Below are positions 1 through 4,987 of a stretch of 6,201 nt of DNA, piece by piece (position 1 is the stretch's first letter; the number at the start of each line of letters is the position of its first letter). The translations under genes were made by a program, and so were the position numbers. The notes under the pieces are model-generated. The model had not been told where the DNA came from and ran no database searches. It saw only the letters and a list, made by a program, of their open reading frames with translations. The DNA comes from an uncultured Collinsella sp. (GTDB taxonomy: Bacteria > Actinomycetota > Coriobacteriia > Coriobacteriales > Coriobacteriaceae), in assembly GCA_902496945.1 (NCBI GenBank), contig CABVDE010000063.1, positions 1-6,201 on the forward strand, in the 5' to 3' direction.

Positions 1-51
1 GTGATATCCACCTTGAAAGGGTGGCGTCCTTGGCCGCTAGACGATGGGGAC
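1..51 (-). tRNA. tRNA-Glu (anticodon UUC), 3' part cut off by the window edge
   Basis: Reading the minus strand from base 51 down to base 1 gives the first 51 nt of a tRNA. The acceptor strand is GTCCCCA (51-45), followed by TC, then a D-stem GTCT/GGAC around a 9-nt loop. The anticodon stem is CCACC/GGTGG and encloses the 7-nt loop CTTTCAA. The anticodon TTC lies at 17-15, which reads Glu codons GAA/GAG. The stretch TCGTCTAGCGGCC is typical of bacterial tRNA-Glu. The T-arm, the 3' acceptor strand and any CCA lie outside the window. It follows the murT-gatD terminator on the same strand and appears to have its own promoter. Confidence 0.94.
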
Positions 52-61
52 AGCGGGAAAA

Positions 62-70
62 AGTATAGCA
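62..70 (-). promoter_or_regulatory. Extended -10 promoter for tRNA-Glu
   Basis: On the minus strand the sequence TGCTATACT (70-62) is an extended -10 element: TG, one base, then TATACT, which matches five of six TATAAT positions. It sits 10 bp before the mature tRNA 5' end at 51, so initiation about 7 nt downstream would leave only a few leader bases. A run of A residues (79-74 on the minus strand) lies just upstream. No good -35 hexamer is visible at 16-18 bp, which fits an extended -10 promoter. The start site is inferred. Confidence 0.5.
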
Positions 71-107
71 GACTTTTTTGCCGGCGCGTATATCGTTGGC
101 AAACTGG

Positions 108-145
108 AAAACCACCACAAAGGAGCCTGTCCCCTTTGCGGTGGT
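108..145 (-). terminator. Intrinsic terminator of the murT-gatD operon
   Basis: Arms 145-133 and 123-111 form a 13-bp stem around a 9-nt loop (132-124), followed on the minus strand by a short T run (111-108). The 139/117 pair is G-U in minus-strand RNA but A-C in plus-strand RNA, so the stem is complete only when read from the minus strand, as expected for this operon. The first stem base is the last base of the murT-gatD stop codon. The T tract is short (four T, then CC), so termination may be partial. Confidence 0.75.
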
Positions 146-2322
146 TAGGGGAGGAGCTTCATGGCGGCGTCGTGGGCGGCGTGTTCGTAGGCGTCGTTGA
201 GGGGTTTGAGCGGCAGCAGCGCCATGGCTTGGGCGTCGCCGCGGCGCTCGAGGGCGTGGGTGATCAGCCAGTCGGCGAGTTCGGGATTCTTGGGTAGCGC
301 CGGTCCGTGCAAGTAGGTACCGATGACGCCCTTGTAGATCAGGCCCTCAAAGCCATCGTCGCCGTTGTTGCCGGTGCCCGTGACAACAGACCTACCGAGC
401 GGCGTGGCGTCTGCATCGAGCAGGGTGCGACCGCCGTGGTTCTCGAATCCCACAAAGGGTTCGGGTGCCAGGTCGGTCTTAACGGCGACGTTGCCGATCA
501 GGCGGTCGGAGCCGCGCACGGTTTCGGCGGCAATGACGCTCAGACCTTCAATGCGGTCATCGCCCATATAGTACGAACGACCGAGCAGCTGATAGCTGCC
601 GCAGATGGCGAGCAGCGCGCCGCCGCCCTCGACATAGGCTGCGACCTTGCCTTTTTGGGCGAGCAGTTCGTGCGCCACGGCCAGCTGGTCGCGGTCGGAG
701 CCACCACCCATCATGACGATATCGGCATCGGTCAAATCAAGCGTCTCGCCCATGCGGACCTCGTCCACGCGCACGGGAATGCCGCGCCACGCGCAACGGC
801 GCTCGAGAGCGATCACGTTGCCGCCGTCGCCGTAGAGGTTGAGGGCATCGGGGTACAGGTAGACGATGCGCAGTGGGCGCGAAAGCTCGACCGGTGTGAC
901 GTCGGCGGGAACGGCACTGCCATCGGCGCACGTTGTGGCGTGGGAGGCAACCGAGCTCGCATCGGCGCTCTTCAGCTCGTCAAGCTCCTTGACCAGTGGC
1001 GGGAAGGCCGTGTAGTTGGCGACGGCGTAGAAGGTGTCGTCCGTGGCCTCGTCTGCCACGGCGCCAATCGCCTGTGCGACGTCCGAGATAATCACGGCAT
1101 CGATACCGGCGTACTTCAGGCGTACCTGCATGTCGTGCGCACGCGTACCGCCGGCAAAGGCGATAAGGCCCGGGGTATCGGCAATGCGCTCGAAGTCGAC
1201 GTCGTAGATCCACGAGACATCGTGGCCGTCGGCATCGTTATCGTTGAGGAAGAAGGCACAGAACCTGCCGCCCGCCGTTTTAATGGACTGAATCTGGCGA
1301 TCGAAGCCCACGGGATTTTTGGCCAGGTTGGCCTCGACGGTGCGACCGGCGATATCCCAGCGACCCATGCGACCGCCAGCGGGCACGTACGCATCGAGCG
1401 TGGGCTGCAGGTGCGCCGTATCCACGCCCAACTCGCGTGCGGCAAAGAAGGCGGCGGCAACGTTGTAGACCATGTACAGGCCGTTGTAGCGCGTGACGAT
1501 GTGCGTGGCGGCTGCGTCGGCATCAGCGCCAAAGACCAAGTCAAAGCCGTAGCCATCACAGCCGAGCTCCACACCCGTCACGCGACGGACCAGTGCGGGG
1601 CGACCCCAGCCGCACGAACGGCAATGGTATGCGCCAAGCTGGCCGTACTGCACGTAGTCGTACTCCAGGGGCGCATTGCACTGCGAGCAAAAGCGCGAGT
1701 CGCTAATGCGGTCGGACTCGGTGCCCGTGGCGCCGTCGATACCAAAGGCAATGCTTGCGTTGGGAACGCGAGCGGCAATTGAGGCACACAGTGGATCGTC
1801 GGCGTTGTAGATGAGCGTTGTCGTCGGCGAGAGCTCCAGCGCGCGGGCGATGACGTCCTGGGTGTGGTCGATCTCGCCATAGCGGTCCAGCTGGTCACGG
1901 AACAGGTTGAGCAGCACAAAGTACGTCGGCTTGAGCTTGGGCAGGACACGAACCGTGTAGAGCTCGTCGCACTCAAAGACGCCTACGCGCTTGCCGCTGC
2001 CAGCTCGCTTAAGGTCACCGCGAGCCTCGAGCAGCGCGCCCACCACGCCCGGTTCCATGTTGTTGCCGGCGCGGTTGCATACGACGGTGGCGCCGCTGGC
2101 GGCAACGGCGTCGGCGATCAGGTTGGAGGTGGTGGTCTTGCCGTTAGTACCGGTGATCACCACGCTGCGGTCGACCAGGCCGGCAAGATCGCTCAGCAGC
2201 TCGGGGTCGATCTTCATGGCGATGCGGCCGGGGAGTACGCCGCCTTGGCGCTTAAGGACGGAGCGCAGCCCCCAGCGGGCGATATCGCTCGAGGTGCAGG
2301 CAAGAGATGAGCGGAAGTTCAT
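145..2322 (-). CDS. murT-gatD: MurT-GatD fusion: lipid II isoglutaminyl synthase (ligase plus glutaminase)
   Basis: Predicted to amidate the alpha-carboxyl of D-Glu in the lipid II stem peptide to D-isoglutamine, using ATP and glutamine, at the cytoplasmic face of the membrane. Residues 1-450 are MurT: Mur-ligase P-loop GTNGKTTT (58-65), the MurT-specific Cys4 zinc ribbon (C212, C215, C234, C237), and the C-terminal DUF1727 part with NDNDADGHDVSWIYDVDFE-type residues at 360-378. Residues 451-481 are an Ala/Ser/Thr-rich linker. Residues 482-725 are a class I glutaminase like GatD: GGG loop 539-541, nucleophile C574 in AICGSYQLLG, R607 in the DRLIGN motif (likely equivalent to substrate-binding R128 of S. 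aureus GatD) and H672 in GTYLHGP. In S. aureus these are two separate proteins of about 437 and 243 residues; here one uninterrupted frame holds both. The ATG start fits the normal MurT N-terminus (basic segment, then LPGRIAMKIDP) and has a modest SD (AGGA) 8 nt upstream. It is the last gene of its operon. Confidence 0.93.
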   Translation of the reverse strand: MNFRSSLACTSSDIARWGLRSVLKRQGGVLPGRIAMKIDPELLSDLAGLVDRSVVITGTNGKTTTSNLIADAVAASGATVVCNRAGNNMEPGVVGALLEARGDLKRAGSGKRVGVFECDELYTVRVLPKLKPTYFVLLNLFRDQLDRYGEIDHTQDVIARALELSPTTTLIYNADDPLCASIAARVPNASIAFGIDGATGTESDRISDSRFCSQCNAPLEYDYVQYGQLGAYHCRSCGWGRPALVRRVTGVELGCDGYGFDLVFGADADAAATHIVTRYNGLYMVYNVAAAFFAARELGVDTAHLQPTLDAYVPAGGRMGRWDIAGRTVEANLAKNPVGFDRQIQSIKTAGGRFCAFFLNDNDADGHDVSWIYDVDFERIADTPGLIAFAGGTRAHDMQVRLKYAGIDAVIISDVAQAIGAVADEATDDTFYAVANYTAFPPLVKELDELKSADASSVASHATTCADGSAVPADVTPVELSRPLRIVYLYPDALNLYGDGGNVIALERRCAWRGIPVRVDEVRMGETLDLTDADIVMMGGGSDRDQLAVAHELLAQKGKVAAYVEGGGALLAICGSYQLLGRSYYMGDDRIEGLSVIAAETVRGSDRLIGNVAVKTDLAPEPFVGFENHGGRTLLDADATPLGRSVVTGTGNNGDDGFEGLIYKGVIGTYLHGPALPKNPELADWLITHALERRGDAQAMALLPLKPLNDAYEHAAHDAAMKLLP

Positions 2323-2367
2323 GAAGGCGTTCCTAACGTAGATGACATAGTCGGGGTAATCGCATCG

Positions 2368-3411
2368 CTAGAAGCCGTAGCGGCGCGCAAACTCCTGGGC
2401 AAGCTGCGAAACATCTTCGCAGGCGTTGGCCCAGGGGGCAAAGTCGGGGGTATCCGAGATGATGCCGTCGGCCTCCCAAACGGCCTGGTGCGAAAGATCC
2501 CAGGGGTCGCGTGGTTCGGGTCGGCAGGGGAGATACGGCGTCTGGTACATGGGGTTCAGCAAAAAGAACGCACCGCCTTCGCAGCGGTTGGCAAACTCGC
2601 GCAGCGCACGTGTCGCCGGGCGCATCTTGTTCGTTTTGAACAGCAGAATGGTGCGGGCGAGCAGGTACCAGGGGGAGTTCTCCAGTGCGTCGGCCCCCAT
2701 CTGCTCCTCCAGCTGGTGGGCCAGGGCAAAAAAGCCGTCCTGGTCTTCCAGACGGGCGAGGGCAAGCAACACGGTGCCGGCGGCCCGGGTGGGATAGCCC
2801 TCCGCCTTAAGGACACGGCGAGAATAGTTTGCGGCGGCGCGGTAACGAGCGCTCGCCATGCACAGCTGCGAGATGGCCTCGAGCGTGTGGAGCCACCCGA
2901 TAAGGGCTGGCTCGCTCACGGTAAGGTCTGCTGCGGTGACACCGTCGGCCAAAACATTATTGGCCCAGTAGTGCGGGGCCTCCATATCAAACCCGGGCAC
3001 GCTCTGTTGCAGGTAGTCGGCCGTGCTCGCCTCGAGCTTCATCAAGTCGCCCAGGCAGGCATCGACGGGCGTGTCCGCCAGGATGATGGCGAGCAACTGG
3101 GCATCGACGGCCAGCGCATCAACGCGAACAATCTTGAGCAGCTCGTCGCGCATGTCGTCGAACAGTCGGTTGCGCGTCTGCTCAAACTCCTCGTCGCTGC
3201 CCATATCCTCGATACGGCGAAGCTCATCGAGCAGATGACGATGAACACCGGCATAGGACAGCAGCGCCTGGGCATGCTCGGTCTGCGCATACTTTTGAGG
3301 ATTCGCACTGATGTCGTTATGGACAAGCTCGCGTGCTGCATCGGTGAGCTCGGGGTGCGACGCCAGATAGGCGCGCTCCAGGTAGGCGGGGATGTAGACG
3401 CTCGGATCCAT
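2368..3411 (-). CDS. Helical-repeat (ST7/TPR-like) protein, paralogue of the upstream gene
   Basis: A 347-residue soluble protein with no signal peptide, membrane span or recognisable catalytic motif; function unknown. It is rich in Ala and Leu and looks all-helical. It shares a run of landmarks with the protein of the preceding gene: VDALAVDAQLL (97-107) against LDPANWDAQRML; RYR followed by an RRVLKA helix (189-203) against RYR and NRSLDF; LLALARLE (215-222) against MLAMAKLE; SPW (246-248) against DPW; and DFAPW (323-327) against SFAAW. The order and spacing suggest the bacterial ST7-like TPR superhelix, but this is recalled pattern similarity, not a search result. The C-terminal third differs most, with a Pro/Tyr-rich stretch (287-304, NPMYQTPYLPCRPEPRDP). 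The ATG overlaps the preceding TAA by one base (TAATG), with SD AAGGGAGGGG at 3428-3419 inside the upstream gene, so translation is probably coupled. murT-gatD begins 45 nt downstream. Confidence 0.85.
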   Translation of the reverse strand: MDPSVYIPAYLERAYLASHPELTDAARELVHNDISANPQKYAQTEHAQALLSYAGVHRHLLDELRRIEDMGSDEEFEQTRNRLFDDMRDELLKIVRVDALAVDAQLLAIILADTPVDACLGDLMKLEASTADYLQQSVPGFDMEAPHYWANNVLADGVTAADLTVSEPALIGWLHTLEAISQLCMASARYRAAANYSRRVLKAEGYPTRAAGTVLLALARLEDQDGFFALAHQLEEQMGADALENSPWYLLARTILLFKTNKMRPATRALREFANRCEGGAFFLLNPMYQTPYLPCRPEPRDPWDLSHQAVWEADGIISDTPDFAPWANACEDVSQLAQEFARRYGF

Positions 3412-4487
3412 TAGAGGTCCCCTCCCTTAAATGGAAGCCCCTGCTCGGCCGAGCGCAGAATGCGCTCGTCGATTTGGGAGCGCACGATGTCGTTGGTGGC
3501 GACCCAGGCGGCAAAGCTGGCGTTGTCGGGGGCGCCCAGACCCTCTTGCAGCACCGGTGTTGCCTCGGACAATGCAAGGACAAGCTCGTCGGTCGAGCCC
3601 ACGCCCACGTTGACGCGGGCATAGACGCCATCGGGAAATTCGGTTTGGAAGTAGAGCGCTTCGGCGGCGTGGGGGCACGAACGCACGAGGATACGCAGGT
3701 AGTGTTCGGCACCCTCGTAGTCCAGCTCGCGCCAGGCAGCGCTCATCAGCGCGATGAGCGTCCACGGGTCCAAGTCGCGCTCCGCATCCTTGGGGCGGCG
3801 GCGCAGTGGGGTATTCGCGAGGTACGGCACGGAGTGGGCGGAGCGAAAGCGCCTGAGCTCCTCGGCAGGGTATTCGAGCTTTGCCATGGCGAGCATCGCG
3901 GTGTGGCGGACACCGGCGGGGTCGTTGGGCGCAAAGTCCAAGCTGCGATTCGCGGCCTCCAGTGACATGCGGTAGCGACCGCTAATGAGCGCGCGCGATG
4001 CCAGGGCGGCAAGCCAGCGCAGGTAGGGACGGCGGATCAGGTCGCCTGCGGCCTCACGCTCGTAGGGGTCTTGCGCCGAGGCAATCTTGAGTGCCAGATC
4101 GTGCTCCACCTCGTCGCACTTGGACACCAGGTACTGTACGTATTCCTCGTTGGATTCGGCGGTGAGCGCCGTCAGCATGCGCTGGGCATCCCAGTTGGCC
4201 GGATCGAGTGCGGCCGCCTCGCGGAGCATGTTCTCGGCCGCGGCCTCTTCCTGCTCTGCCTGGGTGTCGTCGGGGATAAAGGGGATGCGGTAGTCGACAG
4301 CCTCGACGACCTTGGCAATCAGGTGCCCGGCGCGGTCGCGGTCGTGCACGATGAGCGGCGCGGGGTTACGGGTGAATTGTTCCATCAGACGCTCGACGGA
4401 GGGGCCGTCGGTGAGCGGGATATTGTCGCGGCGCAAGGCCTCAAGAACGAGGCGATGGCAATCCTCTTGAATGGGATCGAATGCCAT
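3411..4487 (-). CDS. Helical-repeat (ST7/TPR-like) protein, first gene of the murT-gatD operon
   Basis: A 358-residue soluble, acidic, probably all-helical protein without signal peptide or membrane span; function unknown. Residues 75-145 resemble a helical-repeat N-terminal region (Ala/Glu-rich helix, then LDPANWDAQRML at 94-105). Residues 152-205 look like a TPR-type helix pair: RPYLRWLAALASRAL, GRYRMSLEAANRSLDFAPND, then AGVRHTAMLAMAKLE. The helix-PNDP-helix pattern is the part that recalls bacterial ST7-like proteins, as does the later GVGSTDELVLALSEA segment (295-309). Such repeats usually mediate protein contacts rather than catalysis. The chosen ATG at 4487 has a strong SD (AAAGGAGG, 4499-4492); an in-frame TTG ten codons upstream (4517) has none, and the SD lies within that extension. 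The stop overlaps the ATG of the downstream paralogue. Being first in the operon, it may set the expression of the genes behind it. Confidence 0.85.
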   Translation of the reverse strand: MAFDPIQEDCHRLVLEALRRDNIPLTDGPSVERLMEQFTRNPAPLIVHDRDRAGHLIAKVVEAVDYRIPFIPDDTQAEQEEAAAENMLREAAALDPANWDAQRMLTALTAESNEEYVQYLVSKCDEVEHDLALKIASAQDPYEREAAGDLIRRPYLRWLAALASRALISGRYRMSLEAANRSLDFAPNDPAGVRHTAMLAMAKLEYPAEELRRFRSAHSVPYLANTPLRRRPKDAERDLDPWTLIALMSAAWRELDYEGAEHYLRILVRSCPHAAEALYFQTEFPDGVYARVNVGVGSTDELVLALSEATPVLQEGLGAPDNASFAAWVATNDIVRSQIDERILRSAEQGLPFKGGDL

Positions 4488-4491
4488 GGGG

Positions 4492-4499
4492 CCTCCTTT
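4492..4499 (-). promoter_or_regulatory. Ribosome binding site that fixes the start at 4487
   Basis: Minus-strand AAAGGAGG is a near-perfect anti-16S match placed 4 nt before ATG 4487. The spacing is a little short but workable. The alternative upstream TTG at 4517 has no purine-rich SD before it, so ATG 4487 is the better start. Confidence 0.7.
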
Positions 4500-4522
4500 G
4501 CTGCGGTTAAGGTTCAAATGTC

Positions 4523-4530
4523 TCTATATA
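4523..4530 (-). promoter_or_regulatory. Possible -10 region of the ST7-like/murT-gatD operon
   Basis: On the minus strand, TTTATATAGAGA contains TATATA (4530-4525) and TATAGA (4528-4523), each matching four of six consensus positions. It is the only A+T-rich patch just upstream of the first gene and lies 36-43 bp before ATG 4487, which would give a leader of about 30 nt. No recognisable -35 hexamer is found at 16-18 bp. The call rests on position and base composition, so it is weak. Confidence 0.35.
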
Positions 4531-4735
4531 AAGTTCTAGTTTACCCGCATGTGGCGTGCTGGGGGCACCTCGCTCGGACATGCACTGTTGCACCACGAAG
4601 GCGGTTGTCGCAAGGGCGCCTGCGTGCCGACAGAGGACTGGTATCACAGCGCCGTAAACGGTCGATTTTGAGCGGCGAACGGCGTGCGTTTTGAAGAGGA
4701 GGGCTTCCGGAAATCGAGTCTGTCCAATCTTGATA

Positions 4736-4743
4736 AAACGTTT
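4736..4743. promoter_or_regulatory. AAACGTTT palindrome, LacI-family-like operator candidate (copy 1)
   Basis: An exact 8-bp palindrome with the central CG typical of LacI/GalR-family operators, in the context GATAAAACGTTTGCCC. A second exact copy begins 57 bp further right. No regulator gene is in the window, so the binding protein is unknown and the assignment rests on motif type and intergenic position. Confidence 0.35.
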
Positions 4744-4792
4744 GCCCAGCTTGGGACAACAAATGCAATGCAAGAGTTTCCAGGGATAGAAA

Positions 4793-4800
4793 AAACGTTT
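4793..4800. promoter_or_regulatory. AAACGTTT palindrome, LacI-family-like operator candidate (copy 2)
   Basis: Second exact copy of the palindrome, in the context GAAAAAACGTTTCATC. The flanks share GATA(G)-A-rich sequence with copy 1. A degenerate third version, AGACGTTT, occurs at 4869-4876. Two sites about five and a half helical turns apart could support looping or cooperative repression of either divergent unit; that is inference. Confidence 0.35.
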
Positions 4801-4919
4801 CATCATTGGTAGCTTTGGATGAATATCTGACCAACCAGAACGGTAAAATAATGCATGTCCGAGCGTTGAGACGTTTAGACATCGTGTGCCGTCATCGCCG
4901 GCGGTGTGCACATAGGGTC

Positions 4920-4951
4920 CTGACGGAGCCAATTGGGTGCTCCGTTATATA
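4920..4951 (+). promoter_or_regulatory. Possible long-spacer promoter of the alcohol dehydrogenase
   Basis: CTGACG (four of six bases of TTGACA) and TATATA (four of six bases of TATAAT) are separated by 20 bp, longer than the usual 17. The spacer is occupied by the dyad at 4921-4947. Long-spacer promoters with a central dyad are a hallmark of MerR-family activation, but a standard promoter further upstream (for instance around TAAAAT at 4844-4849) cannot be excluded. Confidence 0.3.
4921..4947. promoter_or_regulatory. Dyad symmetry upstream of the alcohol dehydrogenase
   Basis: ACGGAGC (4923-4929) and GCTCCGT (4939-4945) are perfect inverted repeats around CAATTGGGT. A G-T and a T-A pair (4922/4946, 4921/4947) extend them to 9 bp in plus-strand RNA. 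No T run follows, so it is not an intrinsic terminator. It lies between CTGACG (4920-4925, -35-like) and TATATA (4946-4951, -10-like), so an operator within the promoter is the favoured reading. A leader hairpin is the alternative if transcription starts further upstream. Confidence 0.5.
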
Positions 4952-4975
4952 CACAAGTCTAAGAGGGGCTTGTTT

Positions 4976-4981
4976 AGGAGG
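4976..4981 (+). promoter_or_regulatory. Ribosome binding site of the alcohol dehydrogenase
   Basis: AGGAGG lies 6 nt before ATG 4988: perfect Shine-Dalgarno sequence and spacing. It fits the strong codon bias of the gene and indicates efficient translation from this start. Confidence 0.85.
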
Positions 4982-4987
4982 CACAGT

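Larger units (their letters stand above)
4488..4987. other. Divergent intergenic region, no credible gene
   Basis: This 500-bp stretch separates the leftward ST7-like/murT-gatD operon from the rightward alcohol dehydrogenase. Frames open across it (for example 4507-4932 minus and 4806-5081 plus) begin at TTG without a ribosome site and give Cys/Arg/His-rich, low-complexity peptides unlike the neighbouring proteins, so they are judged non-coding. The part from about 4700 to 4860 is clearly richer in A+T than the genes and carries two AAACGTTT palindromes. The last 70 bp hold a dyad and the dehydrogenase ribosome site. The part from 4550 to 4700 is G+C-rich with several small imperfect inverted repeats, but no riboswitch or known RNA family was recognised. 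Confidence 0.7.

Noticed and set aside
307..1782. 491-codon open frame on the plus strand opposite murT-gatD
   Set aside because: It is antisense to a gene with all catalytic motifs intact. The product is Gly/Ala/Val-rich, resembles no family, and has no suitable ribosome site.
2488..3414. 308-codon open frame on the plus strand opposite the second ST7-like gene
   Set aside because: It is a shadow of the minus-strand gene, which has the better start, an SD, the operon overlap and a paralogue next door. The plus-strand product has no recognisable features.
4488..4517. Ten-codon N-terminal extension of the first ST7-like gene from TTG 4517
   Set aside because: There is no ribosome site before the TTG, while a strong SD inside the extension serves ATG 4487.
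4071..4694. 207-codon open frame on the plus strand overlapping the first ST7-like gene and the spacer
   Set aside because: It is mostly antisense to the ST7-like gene and runs into non-coding sequence. It has no ribosome site and its composition is unlike a protein.
4742..4759. Imperfect inverted repeat TTGCCCA / TGGGACAA
   Set aside because: It has a three-base loop and needs a bulge, with no T run. It is too weak to call a terminator or operator by itself.
4905..4912. TGTGCACA palindrome before the alcohol dehydrogenase
   Set aside because: It is a single copy and does not match Rex, CRP or FNR site spacing. One 8-bp palindrome in a spacer of this size is not informative.
4507..4932. 141-codon minus-strand frame in the intergenic region
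   Set aside because: It starts at TTG without an SD, has a Cys/His/Arg-rich random-looking product, and would cover the candidate promoters of the operon.
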